A DNA stretch of 64,000 bases from Glutinoglossum americanum (Eukaryota; Ascomycota; Geoglossomycetes; Geoglossales; Geoglossaceae), in contig JAGHQL010000112.1 in NCBI GenBank assembly GCA_020080175.1, positions 1 through 64,000 on the forward strand, written 5' to 3'. Shown here piece after piece: positions 45,452-56,994 of this stretch (position 1 is its first letter; the number at the start of each line of letters is the position of its first letter). The translations under genes were made by a program, and so were the position numbers. The notes under the pieces were generated by a model that was not told where the DNA came from, did not search any database, and saw nothing but the letters and a program-made list of their open reading frames with translations.

Positions 45452-46254
45452 ACCTTAGACTTTGCAATTCGGACTTTCTGATTACCCTCTCCAAACAGAT
45501 GAATGTTTTGAAATACTGAGTAATAGAGCTTCCGCATCCTTCAACAGCTAGTATCTTTTTAAGAGAGAAATGAAACCACGTCTGATCTTAGTTAGCGAGT
45601 TATTCTACAGTTTCAAGTGAATTGAATGAACATGAACAGGAGTTCCTTGAACTTGGGCCTGATATCATCTACCTTGACCCTCCCCTGTTGGAATATGTAG
45701 ACTGTCATTACTAAAATTATACTATTGGTGGTCTATGTGGAATCTGTTTACACTATACCTTCCCCTTCCTTTGGGATTGCTCGTTCGCCTTCCCTTTCTG
45801 GGTCACTATTGCAGGGATTACCACCTAGCATCAGTAAGAGATTATTCGTTGTCTAAGCTAGATAGTTCGTGAGAACGCGTACTATAGGTGTTAGCTCTCT
45901 TCCCAAAATTTTCATGCTCCGGCTTCAGAGTCAGCTTTTAGTATAAAATAGGCCATCATATTTCTAGCGCCCTTGAAGGTATAAGCAGCTCCTGGTAAAA
46001 TAGTCACCACTGGAACAAGGATACCCACTATCTGTGAAGGCCGTCGATTGACCTTATGTAATGCCGGTCGCTTTTGCGACGATTTGGCACGGTAAGATGA
46101 ATCATCATTGATTTCTCCCTGGTAATGGCCTGAGACAACCTCACATATCTTATCCACGATGGAGAGCTCCTTAAAGCTGCGCCTATTGGGGGGCTGAACT
46201 CATAGAGAACCAAACTGTTAAGGGAACATCATATCCAGGGGAGCCGACTATGAG
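45452..46254. other. Intergenic, no supported gene
   Basis: A reverse open frame at 46157-45912 has no start context or domain. Nothing else is seen. Confidence 0.35.
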
Positions 46255-46400
46255 GAGCAATATTGTTAGGAGAGCTAGCTCACCTAGGAGCCAGCTCACT
46301 TAGGAGCCAGCTCACCTGGGAGCCAGCTTATCTGGGAGCCAGCTTATCCAGGAGGTAAGCTCATTTGGAAGCAAGCTCATCTGGGAGTCAAAACTGTTCG
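46255..46400 (+). repeat. 18-bp minisatellite (GGAGCCAGCTCACCTAGG-type)
   Basis: About eight imperfect copies of an 18-bp unit occur in a row. They lie 180 bp before the AAA gene start, so they may be in its promoter. Confidence 0.75.
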
Positions 46401-46582
46401 CTAAAGAGTTCCGTTGCATCTCACGATGAGTGTCCCTAACACAGATCCTATTCAAGTACTTCATACCGTTGTTCACAGTGAATTCTCCTTACATTTAAAT
46501 CAGTGAGTAAGAAGCATAAGTCAGTCACACGAGTTCGATTTTGTGTGTAATTTGCATCTCTCGAACAGCATCACCAGAAGCA

Positions 46583-49061
46583 ATGGCACCAGCCAAGATG
46601 ATTTCAAAGACCGTACCAACTTTATCGAATCCAAATATACCTCCACAGACCCCAACCAAGGATGTGGGTCCTATAATCTCCTCGCATCACATCCAACAGT
46701 TCCTGGACATCTTGAATCGATTAGCACCTAGCAAGGAGGAGAGTAAACCGACAGAAATCAAAGTGGATAATGAAAATGAGAAGCGTCCGGAGGCTAGAGC
46801 TTCAAAGCTCGAGTTCAAAATAGTCAGAGAGATGTATGTTTCCCCAAAATCAGAATAGGGGGCGAGCGCGAGTTAATACTAGTTCAGTTGAAGCAAACAC
46901 GAGTACAAGTACATAACTGCAGAATCCCAGGAGAGCTTAATCAAGGATGATAAATGGGACGAGTATATTTTTGTTATTCGCAAGAAATTCGGTATGGATC
47001 GATCTCGCTTTATTTTCTGAGCTTATCCATAGTGACATGCTTCTCAAGACAAGGAAAACAAATACTACACCGAATATGTAGATGTCAAGTCTGAAGGGCT
47101 ACAGAACATCCTATGCGAAATCTTCAAGAGTGTCAATAGAGTCTCCCTTGCAGAAGATAAGCCATCAGTAAGCAAGAGTACTATAATCTCTAAAGACATT
47201 TTCCGTTCATCCTAACTCCAGCTTTAGGTTCATCCGACTCTCTTACTTAGCTGCCTACCTCAGTTAGAAGCATATCAGACTACTCATGGCACGCACTCGA
47301 GTATCCAGCATCTTAAGTTACTGATACAATACCTCACGGATCACTACAATGCAACACTCAAGCGTTTCAATGCCCTCCTCCAAGAAGGCAAGATTAGCTT
47401 CAACCTTCTCTGGGTCCTGTTCCAATCAAACACGCTAGTCTACACAACTTGTCCCGGTTTGGATCAACCCAGATGTCTTAAGTTTGACTTTGGCCAAATA
47501 GAGCCATCATCTCAAGGCGAGCGTTTCTTCAAACTAGATTGCCAATATCTCAACTATGATGGAAAGGTATTTGGCAAGATTGAAACCACTCTAACTATGG
47601 CCGAGTTCCGAGGCGTAAGGAAAATCAACATCCTTGATGTCTTTCCTTTACAATATCATGAACAAGTGGAAAAGTTAAAGGATACTCTCACCACGTGTGG
47701 CCGGAAATTCGTCACCTTGATAGGAATACATTACTGTCACTATGAAGGCATTGCATTTGTTAAGCGAAAGGAGAAGTACAACAAAGTTTACATGAAAGGC
47801 CGGGTTATGATTGACGCTAGCGAGTTCAAGCAGACCGACCCAAATTACAGCAACTCACGCATCAGCTCCTGTACGTTTCTATTCGAAGGACACTTTTCAA
47901 ATGATTCGGAAGTTGTCAAGACTAATGGCATATTACCTAGTGAGACGAAGGAAGAAGATTTGCTGCTCTGCAATCCAATAGTATTGGGATTCAGTTTCAG
48001 CAATAAACTGTGGTGTGAGTGTATCCTTGAAGCTTTATCGCTACTTAACATACTCTTGCTAAGCTGATAAATTTGAATGTAGTTGAATTTGCGGTTGCTC
48101 ACGTCCAGGATATCATCTGGGACCCCTCATCATTCGAATGCCTTATGCTTCCAGATGACTAGAAGAATATCATACGAGCGCTTGCAGAAAGCCAAAAGAT
48201 TAAAACGGACAAGTCTTTCGATGACTTTGTAAAAGGAAAAGGATAAGGCCTTGTCATCCTTCTACAGTATAACTCCTGTGTTTTGTTTCTCTATTTAATT
48301 TTTGCTGATGTCTTCCGTAGTGGTCCGGCCGGGGTTGGAAAGACGTTGACAGCTGAGGGAATTTCAGAATTCCTTAAAAGACCCCTTTACGCGATATGAG
48401 TCTACCTGAAAACCTATTCATCTTTATTCACCCTTATGCTGACCAGGTGTAGGTTTCTGCTGGTGATCTCGGTGTAAATCCTAGTCGACTAGAAATAAAA
48501 CTTTCTAGTATACTTCATCTAGCTCGTCATTGGAATGCTATACTGCTTCTTGATGAAGCTGATATTTTCTTAGAGGAGCGCTCCCTTCACGATACCAATC
48601 GCAATGCTTTGGTATCTGTATTTCTACATCTAATGGAGTACTTTCAAGGAACTATGTTTCTTATTACAAACTGAGTCAAAACATTTGATGAAGCATTCCA
48701 AAGCAGAATACATCTCGCATTGAGATATAAAAAATTAGGTAAACCCACAAGAGAGAAAGTCTGGGCTGCATTCCTTCAGAGGTCCGGCAGGAGTCACATT
48801 AAACCGAGTGATATTGAGAAGTTGGTGGAGAAGGATATAAATGGGAAACAGGTAAGTTTCAGACAGGATTGGAATTAAATTTATGCTGATTGAGGTCAGG
48901 ATTTAGATAAAAATACTGTGCAAACAGTACTCGCCTTAGCTATGAACGAAGGGGAGGATATGTCTTACGAACATTTGGAAATTGTTATTGATGCAGCTGC
49001 TGACTTTGATCGTGACTTCAAGAAGTTAGGGCACCTCAAAAATTTGAGCTCATACGTATAA
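46583..49061 (+). pseudogene. Fungal AAA+ ATPase with DUF7025-like N-domain, decayed
   Basis: Coding order: MAPAKMISKTVP (ATG 46583), KLEFKIVREM, DDKWDEYIFVIRKKF, YVDVKSEGLQNILCEIF, then a long exon with TLVYTTCPGLDQPRCLKFDF, FRGVRKINILDVFPL and IGIHYCHYEGIAF, the DUF7025-like region. Next come IVLGFSFSNKLW, Walker A GPAGVGKTLTAEGISEFL (48325 onward), Walker B AILLLDEADIFLEERS, FQSRIHLAL and YEHLEIVIDAAADF. Members are predicted AAA+ remodelling ATPases; partners are unknown. Stops at 48160 (TAG), 48244 (TAA) and 48672 (TGA) are single transitions. The donor of the intron after RPLYA reads ATATGAGT where GTATGAGT is expected, a G-to-A change. The gene is therefore inactive as sequenced. Confidence 0.8.
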
Positions 49062-50092
49062 CTATTTACTTTGATGGAGGGTTTATGTCCTGTTCATTAA
49101 CGAATCTCATAATTTCATTCTCCACCTCTCATAACTATCACTACTTCTGAATCTAGTTCCTTAATCTCATGCATATCATGTAGCTTGTGCTTTAGTCATG
49201 GTAGCGCGACCCTTCTAAGACTCGTTAATATTATCTCACATTATCTAACCAAGTACCTTCATATTATTTGTCCCCAATTTAGAGGTCACCAGATTGCCAC
49301 TTTCGTCCCTGGGAAGGAGCGTAGCTTTAGTTAGTCACAAGACGGAGGTGCAAGGGAGCTGGGGGAGTAGGGAGGGAGTTGTAGCCTGAGCAGCATGGAA
49401 CCTGTTCTGGCTCTCTTCGGGTGTAGTTGCCCATTATTATTTCGGATCCAGCATACAGGGTAAATTTCTTTTTATTGTCTAAGTCATTACCACCTGTTGC
49501 CTACTTGCTAGACTCCGATTTCACTCAAGTGCCTTTATTCCTTATGACGTTCTTTAATTCAGGTGCTGCTCACCTACCTAAAGTGGCATGACCTGATGAA
49601 GTTCATTTTTTGTCTTGTATCGCCAAGATAACAGAAATCCATAACGAGCTCACCCCAAATTCAGTGGGTGAGCGACGCTGCCCTGTGCTCACCTGAGCTG
49701 GGTGAGTTTTGAGTGAGCATGGGTGAGTATGACTGAGCACGGCTGAGCACTGGGGAGCTTAGATAAGCTCCGGCGGTTCCCCCCACCCTGTTTCTGCTTG
49801 AGCCACAACTTTATCAATGAATTCTATCATGATTGTAGAGAATTTTTTTATAATTATAAGGTTATTTTACATACCCTACAGCTTCACACAAGCACACAAG
49901 CAATGCTTACAACTTCAAGCTAACAATTTTATAGACTCTCTATAACACATTCTTGATACTACATATGACATCTCTTCCTCTTTTAACTAATTGGATGGTA
50001 ATACCAGAGTTAATTCTTTAATATAGAATATGAAACCTTTGGCCTAGCTAAGTAGTAAAGAGAAGAAACTATAATAATATATGTCAGCTACT
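49062..50092. other. Intergenic with GAGC-rich tandem sequence
   Basis: At about 49645-49765 short units of the type GGTGAGC/GACTGAGCAC repeat irregularly. The rest is AT-rich without a gene. Confidence 0.45.
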
Positions 50093-50321
50093 TGTCACGA
50101 ATGCCAATTCCGGGTGCTTGGAAAGCTTATATGGATGGCTTCTATACGACGATTCTAAGCTACAGGAGAAAAGGAGGTTCAGGCTGAGGCCGAGCTATAT
50201 ACACAGTAGCTCGAGCATTGCGTTATTCCATGTGACCGCGCGTGCTGTGCGCGCTGAGGCTCGGAGGGCCATATGGCCCGCGAGCGAGGCTCTGCGAGCC
50301 GCGCGAGCCATAACCGTGACA
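50093..50321 (-). mobile_element. Possible short solo LTR
   Basis: A 229-bp unit reads TGTCACGG ... TTCGTGACA on the reverse strand, with inverted ends and a TATA-like TGTATATAG about two-thirds along. This is LTR-like. No matching target duplication is seen (CTACT and CTTAT), and no second copy is in the window, so the call is tentative. It lies at the 3' end of the DUF6589 relic. Confidence 0.4.
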
Positions 50322-50339
50322 CTTATTACTAGTATGTCA

Positions 50340-52079
50340 ATTAGTAATAATAAACCATCGAATCTGGTGTACAAGCTCTATAACTGCCAACAAGTCTAAG
50401 AACTTAATTATATCCCTGATGGTGGTAGCGTCCCTCTCAAGCCCTAATCTACCTAGCAGCCGCCAGAAGATTGTGCATATCCTGGCCTGATAGCTGTGAA
50501 TGACGAGTTCTTCCAGAGCAAAAAAGTCCGCATGTTCTCTGTTGATCTTTTTCCGCTGTCAGAAGTTTATGGCATAGTACAAGGTAGACTGATCGCTACC
50601 ACCACCGCCACCAAAATGAGATCGGGATATCATATAGAGGTAGTTCATTTTTAGGTGAAAGAACGCCGGAACTAGTAAAACCCATCGAAGGCTGTCATAA
50701 GGTCCTATGGAGTGCTGGCGGCGACGCTTGATTGTGCGGATATGCTGTACAGTTTTCTGGTCACCGTACACAAGACTTAGTTGATTCACGAAGCTGGTTT
50801 CATCGCGGTCATACTGCCGCCTAAAAATGCTCTCTAAGACGGCCAAGTTGCCGGCGTTGGTACTTTCGTTATGAGGTATGATGTTAAGGGCATGGTGGAT
50901 TGTTTTTTGTGGCTGCAAGACGTCGACTTGGGGCATAGTGAGGCGGGATAGCGGCTCCAGACAACACAGCTTGTCGATTGCCTCAGGAAACGCAGTGCGA
51001 ATGGCTCGGAATATAAAAAAGAGTGAAGCCTACTGACAGAATGTTAGACCTAGCCCATAATGCTTGAGGCAACTTACCTGTTGCCTAACTTCGTCATCGT
51101 GGTTGCCAGGCGCGAATAAGACCTGCTGGATACTGAGCTGTGCTTGAGGATTCAACATATCCTGCCGTAGCCCACCAGAAGGTATTTCGAGGCCCTCAAA
51201 TACCTTACCAGTGGTAACTGAATTAAAAGAGCTGTTATCTTCTATCCTTTGCTCTCGAACCCCTTCTGTTTGCTCAAAGTTATCGTAAACGGTGACGGCG
51301 TTCGAGGCCTGTCCTGCCGAAACAACTTCGTCTGCAGAGTCTTTCGAGAGCGTTCTGACGTTTTTCATAATTGTATCGTAGCTAATAGTAACTCCGAATT
51401 GATGAAGGAGCTCTATGACCACTCGTTTTACCCCTTTCGAATGCAAGTAGAGGCCTAATAACGAGGGTATATTGATTCCGCTGCGAGGACGAAAAGAATA
51501 ACACAGTATAGCTAGGATCATTGTCATACGGCTAGAACGAAGTGGTGACCCTACCGATCGGGTGGGTTCTGAAATAGCGTGGAGGAGACGTAATATATTA
51601 GGAGCATTTTTCGTCATCGTTGCTAACAAAGCTTCATTACTGATAGACGTAATGTTCTTGTCTGAAGCATGGTACCCGCCGAAGAGCTCAGACTCAGTCA
51701 GCCCTACCATTTCCTTTCGAAGATCTGGTATTCCCCATTCTAGTGCTTTCAAAACCTCGACACGAGTGGTGGGATGAGCTTCCAGATACTGGAGGATTTC
51801 GGGACTCGTATAAGCCGCTTCAAAGAAGTGCTTCTGCCTAACCCTATTTCCTGCGTCAGTCTGGCTGAACAAGAGTTTAATATACTCAGCCGGCGTTAGA
51901 TTTAGCTCTGTCCGGAGGAAATCTGAGGCCTTTTTAATCTTTTCGGCCGAGCTCAGGCGTGCTCGGTATCGGCGGATACGGGGCTTAGGGGCTACTTCTT
52001 CGGGGGCGAGCGGGGCCTCAAGCGGGCTGGCCATGCTTATTGCAGGCGATAGCGACGATGATTGAGACTCTGATGCCAT
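50340..52079 (-). pseudogene. DUF6589-type protein, decayed near its C-terminus
   Basis: Exon 1 (52079-51078, 334 codons) is open: RLSSAEKIKKASDFLRTEL, KHFFEAAYTSPEILQYLE, VTVYDNFEQTEGVREQRI and NSSFNSVTTGKVFEGLEIP. A 48-bp GT-AG intron leads to exon 2 from 51029: FFIFRAIRTAFPEAIDKLCC, VYGDQKTVQHIRTIKRRR, PYDSLRWVLLVPAFFHLKMN and YLYMISRSHFG. This order is characteristic of DUF6589 proteins, which are multicopy in many fungi and suspected to derive from transposases. A TGA at 50559 (one step from CGA) interrupts the frame, which then continues as RKKINREHADFFALEEL and HSYQARICTIFWRLL to about 50340, where an LTR-like unit follows. No terminal inverted repeats could be assigned. Confidence 0.72.
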
Positions 52080-52224
52080 ATTGTCTCAATATTGAGGTTC
52101 TTCGTTCTAGTATTGTCTGTCCTTGAAGGCAGTGATGTCGATGATGCCGAGTATTAGATATACGCCGAGATATATATCTCAGCATTAAACGAAATTTTTC
52201 GTACACCAACCATGCACGTCCAGC

Positions 52225-52299
52225 GCTCAGGCCCTATGACAGAGCATAGCCATAAGAAGTTAGCCTAGTAGGTAAGCGCGCTCTGTCACGGGCCTGAGC
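52225..52299. repeat. Short inverted repeat in the DUF6589-NLR intergenic region
   Basis: Arms GCTCAGGCCCTATGACAGAGC (52225-52245) and its near reverse complement (52280-52299) face each other across 34 bases. It lies between two divergent starts and could be a regulatory or foldback structure. Confidence 0.6.
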
Positions 52300-52431
52300 C
52301 TGCTGAGGTCATACATATCGCTCATCCCCTTGATCCTCGGAGCCTTCCCTTCAACACAATATCCCGCACAGTACCTTTCATTGAGAAGAACTTGCTTCCG
52401 CCGGTCACACCGTCAGCGACTCCGATCCAGA

Positions 52432-55400
52432 ATGTCAGGCGCCGAAGCTGGACTGGTCATCGGCTTGATTTCAGGAACCATCGCTATCATCGATGCAATC
52501 AAGAAAGTCTACGATGCCGCCAAAGATCAACAAGGGCTTCCCGCTGCTTTTCGCGAAGTAGCGCAACGACTTCCTCTCGTGCAACATGTTCTTGGCAAGG
52601 CGAAAGCCCGTGCAGAGGGTAGACAGGTAGATGATGAGGCGTCGAAGGCTGCAAAGTCCATCCTTGAGCCTTGTCAAAAAAGAGCTGAAGATCTTGAAAA
52701 GATCTTTCAGAAGGTCATACCACAAGAAGGTGACTCGAGGCTGGATCGATATTACAAAGCGGCAAGCACATTGGGGAAAGGCGGCAAGGTGGAGACGTTG
52801 ATGAATGGGATACTGAATGATATGAGCCTTTTGTCCGTGAAGTGCGGGATGGAGACAGAGGATCTTGTCAAAGAATTGAAGGAGGCTATGAAAGCGATGT
52901 CCGCCCTCGATCCGTCGGTACCTGACCACATTTTCGATAAGAAGGCAAGCTTCACAAACATCAATTCAGGCAGCGGCTTCCAAAACATCATGAATGATGT
53001 GAGGAACGAGAATTCAGGATCTGGTATTCTATTCGCGGGACCAATGGGGAGTGTGCACTTGCCCGGTAAGCCGTGACACACTGTAGCCTACTAGCAGAAA
53101 TAGTTAAAAATAAAAAAGGTTCAGTGGTTAACAACTATATCCATCGTGCTCTGATCCATACGATTGAGGAGGCAGTCGTTGCCTGTCGGAACGCTCTTTT
53201 CCTTACAGATCCAGACATCCATCGTGAATCCCTCAAAACCGATAAAGGAGACAGAGTTCCTGGTACCTGCGAATGGATCAGAAAAAACGCCGTCTACCAG
53301 TCCTGGCTAGATGGTGATATACCGCTTCTCTGGATCTCCGGGGGTCCTGGCAAGGGAAAGACAATGCTCTCCATCTTTCTCACCGAAGAGCTTGAACATA
53401 TCTCGCGGCAGACAAAGAGTATAATACTACTCTTTTTCTTCTGCGTCAACCAAGACCAGAAGCGTAATACCGCAGTTGCAATCCTTAGGGGACTGTTATA
53501 TCAGATCGTCGAGAAGCGTCCCAACCTGATAAAGCGGCACGTCTTGCCGTACTTCGAAACTGCGGAAAGACGCAAGGATACAATATCGTCTCTGGGAACC
53601 CTCTGGATCATATTTCGAAAGCTGCTTCAGGATCCTGATCTCGGCACGACCTTCTGCGTGCTTGACGGCCTTGACGAGTGCGATGACGGTTCGTCACAGG
53701 AGATAATAGCGAAGCTTGTTAGCTTCTTGCAACACCCACAATCGACCGACAGAGCGCTTAGGCTGGTGATTGTTAGCCGAGAGCTCTCAGGCTTGGGAAA
53801 GTGTGCACGAGTAGAGCTTGATCCTGATAACGAAGGAAGAGTGACTAGCGATGTTAAACAGTTCATCTCCTTCAGAATCAAAGATCTCTCGAGAATACCG
53901 GGGTTTGAAGAAGAATTCAGCATTTATGTCCAAAACACCCTTCTCCAACGCGCCGATGGGACTTTCCTATGGGTCGGCTTGGTCATGAAAGAGCTGTCCG
54001 AGAAGAAGACTTGCATTGAGGTGCAAGAAACTCTGGACAAAATACCTCAAGGACTACCGGCAATCTACAGCCGAATGCTGCTCCAGATTGAGGAAAGTCG
54101 AAGATCCACCGCCGTTCAGATTTTGCATTGGGTCATGATGGCAGTTCGCCCTCTAACACTACGAGAACTGGCGGCTGCTATCAGTGTCCAACCGCCCCGT
54201 TATCGATCGGCCGAGGAAGCCGTTTGCGATCTGATTACTCTCTGCAACCCTTTCCTCAGGGTGCATAACAACGAAGTCAGTCTTGTGCATAAGTCAGCAA
54301 GGGACTACTTACTACGCGAGGAGACTGACCGGAATCCAGTCCTGGAAGAATTCCGCATCAAGCCAGAGAAAGCACATTTGGAACTAGCACGGAAATGTCT
54401 TAGCTGCATCAGTGATACGTCTTGTTCAGAAGAGTCTCCATTATCAAACTACGCAGTGCTTCATTGGCCAGAGCACGCAAGAGATAGTTCTATACATGCA
54501 GGGGAGCTCTTGGACCTATCGTTACCATTCTTCCAAGACAAGTCCGGTTTACGGAGAAGGTGGGAACAATCCTACATCAAGGCAAGACTGTCAGTTCCCT
54601 TTAATTTGAAGCGGCAAAATACCTTTGGTTTGAACCCGTTAACTCCATTTGATTTGTTACATGTGGCTTCCCATTTCGGAATCGTTGCATGGGTCGATAT
54701 ATTCGTAAAGAGAAGAAATTTCAGCTTCTTCAATCCTGCAAATAAGAAGGATAAAGAATACGGTCATATTCCACTGTCGTATGCTGCCGAGAACGGGCAC
54801 GAGGCCGTGGTCAAGCTGCTAATCGAGGCCAAAGCCGACGTCAACGCGAAGGATGAATACCGTGTGACACCATTGTCGCTGGTGGCCCAGGAAGGTCGCG
54901 GGGCTGTCGCCGACGCCAAAGCTGACGTTAACGCGAAGGATAAATACCGTGTGACACCACTGTTACTGGCGGCCCAGGTCGGGCACGAGGCTGTCGTCAA
55001 GCTGCTAATCGAGGCCAAAGCCGACGTCAACGTGAAGGATAATTATGACGGTAGGACGCCGCTGTCGTGGGCGGCCCAGAGAGGACACGAAGCCGTCGTC
55101 AAGTTGCTGATCGAGGCCAAAGCCGACGTCAATGCGAAGGATAAGAATTCCGGTACGAGGCCGCCGTCGTGGTCACCCTTTGAAAGGCGCTATGCTGTCT
55201 TCATACTAGATAATGCCGGTAGGACACCGTTGTCGTGGGCGGCCCAGAGAGGGCACGAGGATGTCGTCAAGCTGCTGGTCAAGGCCAAAGCCGACGTCAA
55301 CGTGAAGGATAAGAATTTCGGTAGGACACCGCTGTCTTGGGCGGCCTATGAAGGGCACGAGGCTGTCGTCAAGCTGCTAATCAAGGCCAAATCCGACGTC

Positions 55401-56507
55401 AATGTGAAGGATAATGACGATCCGATGCCGATGAATGATGGTAGGACGCCGCTGTCGTGGGCGGCCCAGAAAGGGCATGAGGCTGTCGTCAAGCTGCTGA
55501 TCGAGGCTGAAGCCGACGTCAACGGGAAGGATGATACTCAGGGCAGGACGCCGTTGTGGTGGGCGGCCTATGAAGGGCACGAGGCTGTCGCCAAGCTGCT
55601 AATCGACGCCGGATCCGACGTCAACGACAAGGATGATTATGATGTGACACCACTGTTGCTGGCGGCCCGAGAAGGGCATGAGGCTATCGTCAAGCTGCTG
55701 ATCGACGCCAAAGCCGACGTCAAAGTGAAGGATGGTGGTAGGACGCCGCTGTCGTGGGCGGCCCAGAAAGGGCACAAGGCTGTCGCCAAGCTGCTGATCG
55801 AGGCCAAAGCTGACGTCAACGGGAAGGATGATACTCACGGCAGGACGCCGTTGTGGTGGGCGGCCTATGAAGGGCACGAGGCTGTCGCCAAGCTGCTAAT
55901 CGACACCGAATCCGACGTCAACGACAAGGATGATTATGATGTGACACCGCTGCTGTGGGCGGCCGAGAAAGGGCATGAGGCTATCGTCAAGCTGCTGATC
56001 GACGCCAAAGCTGACGTCAACGCGAAGAATAAATACTGTATGACGCCACTGTTGCTGGCGGCCTGTGAAGGGCACGAGGCTGTCGTCAAGCTGCTGATCG
56101 ACGCCAAAGTCAACGTGAAGGATGATGATGGTACGACGCCGCTGTCATGGGCGGCCCAGGATGGGCACGAGGCTGTCGTCAAGCTGCTGATCGACGCTAA
56201 AGCCAACGTCAACATGAAGGATGATGGTGGTACGACGCCGCTGTCGTGGGCGGCCTATGAAGGGCACGAGGCTGTCGTCAAGCTGCTAATCGAGGCCAAA
56301 GCCGACGTCAACATGAAGGATGATGATGGTACAACGCCACTGTGGTGGGCGGCCTATGAAGGGCACGAGGCTGTCGTCAAGCTGCTAATCGAAGCCAAAG
56401 CCGACGTCAACATGGAGGATGATGATGGTACAACGCCGCTGTCGTTGGCGGCCAAGAACGGGCACGATGCTACAGTCAAGTTATTACGGTCCTTCAACTC
56501 CAAATAA
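52432..56507 (+). CDS. NLR-like SesA/sigma-NACHT-ankyrin protein
   Basis: Exon 1 (52432-53065) and exon 2 (53125-56507) join across a 59-bp intron, giving about 1338 residues with no stop. Residues 1-125 match the SesA/NACHT_N domain (SGTIAIIDAIKKVYDAAKD, FREVAQRLPLVQHVLGKA). Residues 165-211 carry Asn/Ser/Gly-rich repeats (NINSGSGFQNI, NENSGSGILF) like the sigma amyloid motif. NACHT: Walker A GGPGKGKT at 284-291 and Walker B FCVLDGLDECDD at about 388-399. From residue 758 on there are 17 ankyrin units (GRTPLSWAAxxGHEAVVKLLIEAKADVN), one of them shortened and one with an insert after it. In fungi such proteins sense non-self and can trigger incompatibility-type cell death through N-domain amyloid signalling; this is by family. 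The near-identical repeats indicate recent expansion. It is intact, unlike its left-hand neighbours. Confidence 0.92.
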
Positions 56508-56553
56508 ATGTCTTAACTCCTCCCTGCCCTCCACCTTTATTCATCTGTGTTCT

Positions 56554-56994
56554 TTATACTCTGTGGAGATGGGCTAGAAATCTTCCTTCCTTTAAATCCA
56601 TGAACTTTAGAGATAGCGATAAATTCGAAAACATTTCGGGGATATCAAAGTCTAGCTTTTCTGCAGGAAGCCGGATGTTACGATACTCCGTGCGCTCACC
56701 ACTTTCCCGCATATCAATCTTGTAGACTCTCACGTCCTTCTTTCCCCTTCTGACACGCCGCTCTGCTTCTACAAACGCCACATCCTCATCGCTGTACATT
56801 CTGTACATTGAAATAAACGGCGTGGGATCCCTGTTTCCCCAATCGAGATGCCTCTCGACGTGGTCGAGCAACCTACAATCCCGGCTTCCGAAATTAACCT
56901 CAGTGTCCGTATCCTCCGCAAACAGACCCTCCCCGTCGTACTACAGGGCGCGAGAACCTTCATCTTCAACTTGATAAAATATGTAGGTCCCCAT
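56554..56994 (-). pseudogene. DUF7587-like small protein with one in-frame stop
   Basis: ATG 56994 begins MGTYIFYQVEDEGSRAL. After an in-frame TAG the frame continues YDGEGLFAEDTDTEVNF, LDHVERHLDWGNRDPTPFIS, RRVRRGKKDVRVYKIDM and ERTEYRNIRLPAEKLDF to the stop at 56554. This fits a family of small fungal proteins with a (V/E)ERHLDWxNRxxTPFIS signature (DUF7587). Their function is unknown. The TAG is one C-to-T from CAG. It converges on the NLR gene, with only 46 bases between the stop codons. Confidence 0.65.
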
